Shown one piece after another: positions 50,522-57,691 of a stretch of DNA of 64,000 nucleotides. The notes beneath the pieces are model-generated. The model had not been told where the DNA came from, did not search any database, and saw only the letters and a list, made by a program, of their open reading frames with translations. Location of the stretch: contig CAWCMS010000007.1 in NCBI GenBank assembly GCA_963796675.1, positions 124,001-188,000 on the forward strand. Direction: 5' to 3'. Source of the stretch: CAWCDJ01 sp963796675. Its GTDB lineage: Bacteria; Acidobacteriota; Terriglobia; Bryobacterales; Bryobacteraceae. The translations under genes were made by a program, and so were the position numbers. Numbering within the stretch: position 1 is the stretch's first letter; the number at the start of each line of letters is the position of its first letter.

Positions 50522-50935
50522 CTATGCCTGCGCCGCCAGCCGGAGGTCGTCTTCGAGTTCGTAGAGGCGGTCTTCGATGGCGCGCGTAGGCGTGCCTGCC
50601 GCCTTGGCGTCTTCGAGCTTCTTCTTCGCGGTGGCGATCTTCTTCTGCAACGCCGCCGTCTTCGGATCAGCCTTGGCGGGAGGGACCACGGGCGGTTCCT
50701 CCTTCGCCTTCGCCCCCTTCTTCGGCTTGGGACGCGCCGACGCCTTGTATCGGAATGCCGTCACCGGCGCCGGAGGCTTGAGCGACCCTCCGAAATCCGC
50801 GCGATACTCTTCGGAGATCCGCACGGCCTCCGTCAACAACTCTTTAAACCGCGACTCCATCGCATGTTTGGCCTGCGCGCGCAGACCTTCGCCCTGCTGC
50901 TTCCATCGCTGATATTCGGAAATCACGTCGCTCAT
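50522..50935 (-). CDS. Lysine/alanine-rich coiled-coil hypothetical protein
   Basis: A 137-residue protein starting MSDVISEYQRWKQQGEGLRA. Residues 1-50 are an amphipathic helix (AKHAMESRFKELLTEAVRISEEY). The middle is a basic, proline-rich linker (SARPKPKKGAKAKEEPPVVPP), and the end is a second coiled coil (TAALQKKIATAKKKLEDAKAAG...RLYELEDDLRLAAQ). The basic linker recalls DNA-binding histone-like tails, but no known domain is identified. It lies seven bases downstream of the DUF1080 gene on the same strand and may be cotranscribed. Confidence 0.65.
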   Translation of the reverse strand: MSDVISEYQRWKQQGEGLRAQAKHAMESRFKELLTEAVRISEEYRADFGGSLKPPAPVTAFRYKASARPKPKKGAKAKEEPPVVPPAKADPKTAALQKKIATAKKKLEDAKAAGTPTRAIEDRLYELEDDLRLAAQA

Positions 50936-50942
50936 TTCGTCC

Positions 50943-51869
50943 TCAGTTCTTCGGCAGCGAGATGCTGATATTGCGGTACGCCATGCCGCCGTCATGGTCG
51001 CCCTGCAGAAAAATCGGCCCCGGTTCGGCTTCGTTGCTGTCGAGCGCGCCGCCAGTGATGCCCGGAATCTCCTGGTTCTCGTGCAGCACCACGCCGTTGC
51101 GCACCACGGTGACGTGGCGGCCCACCAGCGTGATATCGAACGTCTGCCAGTTGCCGGAATCGAGCGGCATCGCCACCTTCGGTGCGAAGAACCCGTAGAT
51201 CGCGCCCATCTCATGGCTCGGCAGCTTACCACCCTCCGTGCCGACCTGGATCTCGTCGCGTCCGCGCAGATAGATGCCGCTATTGCAGTGCTCCGGACAG
51301 ATCACTTCGATGTGCAGCTTGAAATCGTTGAAGGTGCGGGCGGTACGGATATTCGAGCCGCGTGCTTCGTTGAGCAGCGTGCCGTCCTTCACCACCCAAT
51401 GGCTGTTCTCCGGGCGGTTTACAGGTTCCCAACCGGTCAGGTCCTTGCCGTCAAATAACGGCTCCGGCTTGCTCCACGCCGCCGGCATGTTCCGGTCGAG
51501 CTTCGGAGCGCGCACGCCGGCGATCTTCGTTTCGGCATTCTCGCCCTGCTTCTGGAGCCCCGATAGCTGGTCGCCGTTGACGGTCAGGTCCCAATCCACC
51601 TCCGGGCCCCGCCCGGCTGCCTGCACCGTGATCAGCAGGTGCCCGCCTTCCACCTTGGCCGCGACGATCGGACGCACGGCGCCGCCGCGCGGCTGGATCC
51701 GGCCGTCGACCTTGCCGGCGTTGTCCACCACTTCCATCCACTGCGGCCACGAGCCGTTCGCGTTCGTCAGAGTCAGATCCCACCGGCCTAGGAAAGGATT
51801 GCCGGACTGGGCTAGCGCGGGCAGCGTCAGGGCTGCGGCCGCGGCGAGAAGAGTCCCGAGTATTTTCAT
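50943..51869 (-). CDS. Secreted DUF1080 (3-keto-disaccharide hydrolase-like) protein
   Basis: A 308-residue protein with a signal peptide (MKILGTLLAAAAALTLPALAQ), an N-terminal beta-barrel-like segment (residues 22-125, LGRWDLTLTNANGSWPQWME) and a C-terminal DUF1080 concanavalin-like domain: EPLFDGKDLTGWEPVNRPENS, WVVKDGTLLNEARGSNIRT, FKLHIEVICPEHCNSGIYLRGRDEIQV and WQTFDITLVGRHVTVVRNG. DUF1080 proteins include 3-keto-glucoside hydrolases that act after Gfo/Idh-type oxidation of sugars; the Tat-exported Gfo/Idh protein at 44.8 kb is a possible pathway partner (inference). Confidence 0.86.
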   Translation of the reverse strand: MKILGTLLAAAAALTLPALAQSGNPFLGRWDLTLTNANGSWPQWMEVVDNAGKVDGRIQPRGGAVRPIVAAKVEGGHLLITVQAAGRGPEVDWDLTVNGDQLSGLQKQGENAETKIAGVRAPKLDRNMPAAWSKPEPLFDGKDLTGWEPVNRPENSHWVVKDGTLLNEARGSNIRTARTFNDFKLHIEVICPEHCNSGIYLRGRDEIQVGTEGGKLPSHEMGAIYGFFAPKVAMPLDSGNWQTFDITLVGRHVTVVRNGVVLHENQEIPGITGGALDSNEAEPGPIFLQGDHDGGMAYRNISISLPKN

Positions 51870-51893
51870 CAGCCACAGTGTAACCGACGGCGC

Positions 51894-52439
51894 TCAGGCC
51901 TTGGGCTTCAGCTTCGCCGCGAACTTCTTGCGGAACTTCGCCACCTTCGGCGACACCACGAACGAACAATATGGCTGATTGGGATTGTGCTCGAAGTATT
52001 CCTGATGGTAGTCCTCAGCGATGTAGAACGGCGCCGCCGGACGCAGTTCGGTCACAATCGGCGAACTCCAGATCTCTTCGGCGTCGAGTTCGCGAATGAC
52101 TTCCTCGGCCGTCTGGCGCTGGCTTTCGCTGTGATAGAAGATCACCGAGCGGTACTGCTCGCCGACATCGTTGCCCTGGCGATCGAGCGAAGACGGGTCA
52201 TGGATCGCGAAAAAAACCTCGAGGATTTCGCGATACGAGACGATCTCCGGATCGAATGTCACCTTGGCCACTTCGATATGCCCGCTCGTTCCGGTGCAGA
52301 CCTCGCGATAGGTCGGCTTCTCGCTCCGGCCGCCCATATAGCCGGACTCCACCGAGATCACGCCTTGCAACTCGTCATAAACCGCCTCGAGGCACCAAAA
52401 GCATCCGCCGCCGAGCGTGGCCGTCTCCGTTGTGCTCAT
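51894..52439 (-). CDS. msrA: Peptide-methionine (S)-S-oxide reductase MsrA
   Basis: A 181-residue enzyme that reduces the S form of methionine sulfoxide. The catalytic motif GGGCFWCLEAVY has the active Cys13, and ESGYMGGRSEKPTYREVC, GHIEVAKVTFDPE, FFAIHDPSSLDRQGNDVGEQYRS and FYIAEDYHQEYF are all family signatures. No signal peptide is present, so it is cytoplasmic. There is no fused MsrB. It is 24 bases upstream of the DUF1080 gene on the same strand. Confidence 0.92.
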   Translation of the reverse strand: MSTTETATLGGGCFWCLEAVYDELQGVISVESGYMGGRSEKPTYREVCTGTSGHIEVAKVTFDPEIVSYREILEVFFAIHDPSSLDRQGNDVGEQYRSVIFYHSESQRQTAEEVIRELDAEEIWSSPIVTELRPAAPFYIAEDYHQEYFEHNPNQPYCSFVVSPKVAKFRKKFAAKLKPKA

Positions 52440-52443
52440 TCTT

Positions 52444-53128
52444 CTATTGAACCAGTTGTGCCGTCACCGTGACAGTCGCGGAAACGGTCACCGTTTTCGC
52501 CTCGACCGGCGTACCGCCGCCCGCCTCGGCTGCAAAGGCGCGCGCCATCGGCACTACCCCGGACGACTCCTCCGCCGAAACGATCGCGCCCGTCCGGCCG
52601 CCTAGCCCGCGGGCGATCGCAGCCGCGTGCTCCATCGCCTGCTTAGCGGCGAGGGCCAATGCCTGCGCCATCAGCGGCTCCGGATTCTTGAGGCCGAAGG
52701 AGAGTCCGCCGACGCTGTTCGCCCCCGCCTGGTTGGCCGCATCGATGAGCGGTCCGACGAGGTCGAGATCGTTGGTCGTGACCGACACCGCATTGCTCGC
52801 GGTATACCCGACGATCTTCTGGGCATCCGCATTCGACGTCGCATAGCGCGGCATCACTGTGTAAGAGGAGGTCTGCACCGTGCCGCTCCCACCGAGTTTG
52901 AGCGCGCAGCGCACCGATCACAGCTGTAGTCAGCGAGGCGTTGAGCTTCGAGGCCTCCTGTGCCGTAGCTCCCTGCGTGACAACCGTCGCCGTCAAGTGC
53001 GCCTGATCGGGCTGCACGCTGACGGTCCCGGTACCGTGCGCCTTCACCGTGGGCACGGCCGCCGGCTGCGCCGCGAGACGCCCGGCACAGAGCATGGCGG
53101 CAAAGATCCAGTACTCGATTCGCGACAT
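52444..53128 (-). CDS. SIMPL (DUF541) domain periplasmic protein, one frameshift
   Basis: The N-terminal part (from ATG 53128) has a signal peptide (MSRIEYWIFAAMLCAGRLAAQ) and the start of a SIMPL domain (VKAHGTGTVSVQPDQAHLTATVV...NASLTTAVIGALRA). Near 52905 the frame changes, and LKLGGSGTVQTSSYTVMPRY, VGYTASNAVSVTTNDLDLVGPLIDAANQAGAN and the end VTVSATVTVTAQLVQ follow in the next frame. A one-base correction gives a normal protein of about 228 residues. SIMPL/DUF541 proteins such as BP26 and YggE are periplasmic and linked to oxidative stress; the neighbouring msrA, four bases downstream, agrees with such a role. Confidence 0.8.
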
Positions 53129-53208
53129 TTCGTTCCGCTCCCCGCTGCGCCTTCCCTACGAGTCTAATCGCCGGGGCCGGGATGGGGATGGGCGATCGAT
53201 CACGAACT

Positions 53209-53835
53209 TCAAAGACGCCGGATAATCGCGAAGCGCATCTGCGGCCCTTCCTTCGGAAACTGGTCGGGAGACCGCTCGGTGAACGCAGGGTTCAGCTGGC
53301 CGCGGACGGTCTCGACCGATTCGATCGCCCATCCTTCCGCGAAGCTGCTCCGGATGTCTTCGAGAGAAAGTCCGCCACGCGGCGCCTTCGGTTCCTCATT
53401 GCTGAAGCCGAAGAGGTACAAACGGCCGCCGGGCTCCAGGACGTGAGCCAGCCCCGCAACATACGGCCGGCGCTCCTCGGTGTTGTTGAAAACGTGGAAG
53501 AGGCCGCTATCGATGGCGGTCGCAAAACGCCGGTCCCAGTCCACCAGCGTCATCGCGTCCTTCACCAGGAACTCCACGTTCAGGCGGCGGTCGGCGGCCT
53601 TCGCGCGCGCCCGCCGGATGGCCTCTTCCACGAAATCGATTCCCGTGACGGCCAACCCACGGGCCGCAAAAAAGAGCGACGTATTGCCGGTGCCGCATCC
53701 GGCGTCGAGCAGTGGACCCTTCACGTCGCCGGCCACCGTCACGAACGGCGGTTGCGGCCGGCCAATCTCCCAGGGCGGATCGCCTGCGTAGCTCGAAGTA
53801 AAGCGCTCCAGCGCCGATTGCGGTTCATTTGGCAT
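53209..53835 (-). CDS. Class I SAM-dependent methyltransferase (thiopurine-/tellurite-resistance-like)
   Basis: A 208-residue methyltransferase starting MPNEPQSALERFTSSYAGDPPWEIGRP; the PPWEIGRPQ opening is typical of small tellurite- or thiopurine-type methyltransferases. Motif I is GPLLDAGCGTGNTSLFFAA, the acidic ribose-binding residue is in VTGIDFVEEAIRRAR, and motif IV is AIDSGLFHVFNN. The acceptor is probably a small molecule. The start is 13 bases after the stop of the padR gene, so the pair forms an operon and the methyltransferase is likely controlled by that PadR. Confidence 0.84.
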   Translation of the reverse strand: MPNEPQSALERFTSSYAGDPPWEIGRPQPPFVTVAGDVKGPLLDAGCGTGNTSLFFAARGLAVTGIDFVEEAIRRARAKAADRRLNVEFLVKDAMTLVDWDRRFATAIDSGLFHVFNNTEERRPYVAGLAHVLEPGGRLYLFGFSNEEPKAPRGGLSLEDIRSSFAEGWAIESVETVRGQLNPAFTERSPDQFPKEGPQMRFAIIRRL

Positions 53836-53848
53836 CGTCGGTCTCCTC

Positions 53849-54460
53849 CTAGATTTCATCGATCGCCTTGGCCGCACTGTTGATGATATCGGTGATTTTG
53901 GCGATCTGCCCCGGCGTCACGGTCTCGCGCGAAACGCGCGCGACGACGGCGCGGCGCAGATTCATAAAGGCCTTCATGATCTCGGGCGAACGGCCGCGCT
54001 CGAAACCCCTGCCGGCCTCTTCGAGGCGCTCGAACAGGTGCTCCACGCGGCGGCCGTTCCCCTTCAGGTACTCCAGCCCCTCGGGAGTCACGGAGTATAC
54101 CTTCTTGTTGTTCTCGGTGGACGAAGTAGCGAAGCCCTCTTCCTCGAGCAGCGTGAGCGTCGGATAGATGACGCCGGCGCTCGGCGTGTAGCCGCCGGCC
54201 AGACGCTCCTCCATCCGCTTGATGAGCTGATATCCATAGCTCGGCTCCTCGGAGAGCAGCTTCAAGACCACCAGCCGGACCTCGCCGGAATCGAACAGAC
54301 GCTCGCGTCCGCCGCCAAAACCGCGCCCGAACCACTCGCGCGGACCACCGTGGTGCCTGCGCTCTTCCTGACCATGGTGCTCGCCGTGCTCCGGTCGGCG
54401 TGCGAAGCATCGCTCGGCGCCGCGGCGATCGGGGTCCATTCGAAAAATATGTTCAAACAT
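53849..54460 (-). CDS. PadR family regulator with histidine-rich N-terminal extension
   Basis: A 203-residue PadR of the longer subfamily. Residues 1-55 are an unusual His/Arg/Gly-rich extension (RRPEHGEHHGQEERRHHGGP). The winged helix follows (VRLVVLKLLSEEPSYGYQLIKRMEERLAGGYTPSAGVIYPTL, with the wing NNKKVYSVTPEG). The C-terminal helix bundle (VEHLFERLEEAGRGFERGRSPEIMKAFMNLR...ITDIINSAAKAI) completes it. The His-rich stretch could bind metal ions. Upstream lies a 25-base perfect palindrome flanked by direct repeats, the probable operator, in the intergenic region shared with the DUF1800 gene. The start at 54460 is the first conserved Met; an upstream in-frame start would cover the operator. 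Confidence 0.87.
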   Translation of the reverse strand: MFEHIFRMDPDRRGAERCFARRPEHGEHHGQEERRHHGGPREWFGRGFGGGRERLFDSGEVRLVVLKLLSEEPSYGYQLIKRMEERLAGGYTPSAGVIYPTLTLLEEEGFATSSTENNKKVYSVTPEGLEYLKGNGRRVEHLFERLEEAGRGFERGRSPEIMKAFMNLRRAVVARVSRETVTPGQIAKITDIINSAAKAIDEI

Positions 54461-54487
54461 TCTGTTTTCTCGCTTTCTTCTTAAAAC

Positions 54488-54525
54488 ATATCTCACGATA
54501 TATCTTGTGTCAAGATATATCTCAC
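54488..54525. promoter_or_regulatory. Strong palindromic operator between padR and the DUF1800 gene
   Basis: A perfect inverted repeat GATATATCTTG (54497-54507) / CAAGATATATC (54511-54521) with a TGT centre. It is bracketed by direct repeats ATATCTCAC at 54488-54496 and 54517-54525. The block is AT-rich in otherwise GC-rich DNA and lies 28 bases before the padR start. It is the expected binding site of that regulator and may also control the divergent gene at 54602. Confidence 0.75.
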
Positions 54526-54601
54526 AGTCCGATCGCCGCCATTGGACACTCCACCGCAACCAATTGGACCGGCTCGGTTTTACTAGCTACAGAGGCTCAC
54601 G

Positions 54602-56323
54602 ATGCGCACCAGAATCTTCCTTGGAATCGTATGTGCCGCGGCGCTGGCGTTCTGGCCCGGTATCGACGCCTACGCCAAGAAGAAAGAAGCCAGCGAGGCG
54701 CGGCTCTTCTCCAGGCAACTACCGAAAGATCAGAAGATCCCGCAGGCGCTGAACCGCCTCACGTTCGGCCCACGACCGGGCGATGCCGATCGCATCCGCG
54801 TGATGGGGCTGAAAAAGTGGATCGATCTGCAGCTGCATCCTTCGCGCATCGCGGAGAATCCCGTCCTCGAGCAGAAACTGCGAACCCTCGATTCGCTGCG
54901 TCTCTCGTCGGAGGAACTGGTGCGGAGCTATCCGACTCCGCAAATGGTCAAGCAGATGGTGGACGGCCGCCTGCCGTTCCCGTCCGACCCGGAGCGCCGC
55001 CGGATGATCCAGAGGCTGGTGGCCCGCGCGCGGAGTAAGCAGGGGGAAAATGCCGCCAACGTTCCCGAAATCACCCCGATTCGGGATCTGCTGACGCCCC
55101 AACAGATTCGCGGCCTCCGCACCGGTACTCCGCAGGAGCGGCTGGCCGCCTTCGAAGCACTCCCGGCCGAGCGCCAGGACGACATCATCGCAGCCCTGCC
55201 CGCCGGCATGCGGCAGGAGCTTTTCGTGGCCGCCCCGCCGGAACTGCGGCGCAAGATCGAACTCACCGCCGGCCCGCAGCAGGTGCTGGTGCGCGACCTC
55301 GAGGAGGGCAAACTCCTGCGCGCCGTCTATAGCAACCGGCAGCTCGAAGAGTTGCTGACCGATTTCTGGTACAACCACTTCAACGTCTACCTGGATAAAG
55401 GCGCCGACCGCTACCTGGTTACCGCCTACGAGCGCGACGTGATCCGGCCGCACGTTCTCGGGCATTTCCGCGACCTTCTGGGGGCCACCGCGAAGAGCCC
55501 CGCCATGCTCTTCTATCTCGACAACTGGCAATCGGTCGGCGAGAGCGTCTCCGCCGCACGCCCCAAGGCCAAGCGCCGCGGCCTCAACGAGAACTACGGC
55601 CGCGAGCTGATGGAGCTGCACACGCTCGGCGTGGACGGCGGATATACGCAGAAGGACGTCACCGAAGTCGCGCGCTGCTTCACGGGATGGACGATCCGCC
55701 AACCGCAGCAGGGCGGCGAATTCTTCTTCAACCGCCGCATGCATGACGACGGCGAAAAGGTGGTGCTCGGCGTCCGCATTCCCGCAGGCGGCGGCATCGA
55801 AGACGGCGAGAGGGTGCTCGATCTACTGGCGCGGAGCCCCTCCACCGCGCATTTTCTTTCGAAGGAGCTGGCACAGCGTTTCGTTGCCGACAATCCGCCG
55901 GAATCGCTCGTCGCCCGCATGGCGCAAAGCTATATGAAGACCGATGGCGACCTTCGCGCCGTCATGAAGACCATGTTCGATTCGAAAGAGTTCTGGTCCG
56001 CAGGCGCTTATCGCGGGAAGATCAAATCGCCGCTCGAACTGGTTGCCAGCGCCGTCCGGGCCGTCGATGGCGACGTGGATTTCGCCTTCCCGCTGGCCAA
56101 CCAGGTGGCACAGCTCGGCGAGCCCCTCTACCGGAAGGTCGAGCCGACCGGCTACTCGAATTCGAGCCGCGAATGGCTGAACACGGCGGGCCTGTTAGCA
56201 CGGATGAACTTCGCGCTGCAGCTCGCCAATAACAAAATGCAGGGCGTCAAGATCGTGACCACCGCCCAAGCTCCCGCGGAACTGGCGGCGTCACTCGGCT
56301 CGCCGGAGTTCCAGAAGCACTGA
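54602..56323 (+). CDS. Secreted DUF1800 domain protein
   Basis: A 573-residue protein with a signal peptide (MRTRIFLGIVCAAALAFWPGIDAYA). The DUF1800 signatures are NRLTFGPRPGDADRIRVMGLKKWIDLQLHP, LTDFWYNHFNVYL, SPAMLFYLDNWQSVG, GLNENYGRELMELHTLGVDGGYTQKDVTEVARCFTGWTI (quoted in parts) and KSPLELVASAVRA. A helical insert at about 100-225 (ending VAAPPELRRKIEL) is a lineage-specific addition. The role is unknown; such proteins are almost always encoded just before a DUF1501 protein, as here (nine-base gap). An AGAGG precedes the ATG. The promoter region is shared with padR. Confidence 0.88.
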   Translation: MRTRIFLGIVCAAALAFWPGIDAYAKKKEASEARLFSRQLPKDQKIPQALNRLTFGPRPGDADRIRVMGLKKWIDLQLHPSRIAENPVLEQKLRTLDSLRLSSEELVRSYPTPQMVKQMVDGRLPFPSDPERRRMIQRLVARARSKQGENAANVPEITPIRDLLTPQQIRGLRTGTPQERLAAFEALPAERQDDIIAALPAGMRQELFVAAPPELRRKIELTAGPQQVLVRDLEEGKLLRAVYSNRQLEELLTDFWYNHFNVYLDKGADRYLVTAYERDVIRPHVLGHFRDLLGATAKSPAMLFYLDNWQSVGESVSAARPKAKRRGLNENYGRELMELHTLGVDGGYTQKDVTEVARCFTGWTIRQPQQGGEFFFNRRMHDDGEKVVLGVRIPAGGGIEDGERVLDLLARSPSTAHFLSKELAQRFVADNPPESLVARMAQSYMKTDGDLRAVMKTMFDSKEFWSAGAYRGKIKSPLELVASAVRAVDGDVDFAFPLANQVAQLGEPLYRKVEPTGYSNSSREWLNTAGLLARMNFALQLANNKMQGVKIVTTAQAPAELAASLGSPEFQKH

Positions 56324-56332
56324 GGCAAACGC

Positions 56333-57571
56333 ATGACGAATCGTCGAATCTTCGTACGGAACTCGGCCCTGGCCATGTTCGGCGCCGGCGCCGCTCCCCT
56401 CTGGCTCGAACGCGCGCTCTACGCTTCCGACGCGCCTGCTCCCCGTAAGAAGATCCTCGTCGCCATCTTCCAGCGGGGCGCCGCCGATGGTCTCAACATC
56501 GTGGTCCCGCACGGGGAGAAGGCCTACTACAACCTTCGCCCGACGATTGCCGTGCCCCGGCCCTCCGCGAGCGCGAGGGAGGACGCCGCCATCGACCTCG
56601 ACGGCTTTTTCGGACTTCACCCCTCGCTCGCGCCCCTCAAGCCGCTATACGACAAGGGCCACCTGGCGATCGTCGACGCCGCGGGGTCGCCCGACCCCAC
56701 GCGCTCCCACTTCGACGCCCAGGACTACATGGAGTCCGGCACGCCGGGGCTGAAGGCCACTCCCGGGGGCTGGATGAATCGAGCCATCCCGCCCGAGCGC
56801 GGCAAGGTCTCCCCCGTGCGCGCCGTCGCGTTAGGGCCGGTCTTGCCCCGGACACTCGCCGGACCGAATCCCGCCGTTGCGCTTCAGACGATTGCCGGCT
56901 TCCAGGTGCGCAACGCCGCCGCCGCGCAGCAGTTCGAGGAGATGTATGCCGACTCTCGCGACCCCTTGCTCGCTGCCGCCGGACGCGAGACCTTCGAAGC
57001 CGTCTCAGTGCTGCAAAGCATTCAGAAGCAGCCGTACATACCCGCAGCGGGCGTGTCCTATCCACGCGGACGGCTCGGCAACAGCCTGATGCAGATCGCG
57101 CAACTGATCAAGGCGGATGTTGGGCTGGAGATGGCGTTCGCCGATGTCGGAGGCTGGGACCACCACGTCAACGAACTCGGCCAGCGTGCCTCCGAAGGCC
57201 AGCTGGCGAATCTGCTGCGCGACTTCGGCCAGTCCCTGGGCGCCTTCTGGCAGGACCTCGGCGACCGCATGTCGGATGTCGCCATCGTCACTATGTCCGA
57301 GTTCGGCCGCACCGCACGGGAGAACGGTAATCGCGGCACGGATCACGGCCATGCGAACTGCATGTTCGTCATGGGCGCCGACATCCGCGGAGGCAGGGTC
57401 TACGGTAAATGGCCCGGCCTCGAACCCGAGCAACTCAACGACGGCCGCGACCTCGCTCTGACCACCGACTTCCGCGACGTCCTGGGAGAACTCGTCGCGA
57501 AACACCTGGGAAATCCGACCCTCAGTAGCGTTTTTCCTGGTTACACTCCGAGATTTCCGGGCCTCGCGTAG
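56333..57571 (+). CDS. Tat-exported DUF1501 domain protein
   Basis: A 412-residue protein starting MTNRRIFVRNSALAMFGAGAA, a twin-arginine leader. The DUF1501 fold is related to alkaline phosphatase/sulfatase (VAIFQRGAADGLNIVVPHGE, FFGLHPSLAPLKPLYDKGHLAIVDAAG, RSHFDAQDYMESG, FADVGGWDHHVNE, MSEFGRTARENGNRGTDHGHANCMFVMG), with the conserved GTDHGH metal-like site. It is cotranscribed with DUF1800. The pair is widespread in planctomycetes and Acidobacteriota, and the function is not established. Confidence 0.9.
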   Translation: MTNRRIFVRNSALAMFGAGAAPLWLERALYASDAPAPRKKILVAIFQRGAADGLNIVVPHGEKAYYNLRPTIAVPRPSASAREDAAIDLDGFFGLHPSLAPLKPLYDKGHLAIVDAAGSPDPTRSHFDAQDYMESGTPGLKATPGGWMNRAIPPERGKVSPVRAVALGPVLPRTLAGPNPAVALQTIAGFQVRNAAAAQQFEEMYADSRDPLLAAAGRETFEAVSVLQSIQKQPYIPAAGVSYPRGRLGNSLMQIAQLIKADVGLEMAFADVGGWDHHVNELGQRASEGQLANLLRDFGQSLGAFWQDLGDRMSDVAIVTMSEFGRTARENGNRGTDHGHANCMFVMGADIRGGRVYGKWPGLEPEQLNDGRDLALTTDFRDVLGELVAKHLGNPTLSSVFPGYTPRFPGLA

Positions 57572-57691
57572 CAGCGACGGCGGTCGCGGATACAGTCTCC
57601 ATCGTTCGATGCGGCACGACCAAACCCCAGTCTCAACCGGGGTGAAATGGTCAATTCGCTAGAATAGAGGAGTAGGGGTAAACGGCCAGGG

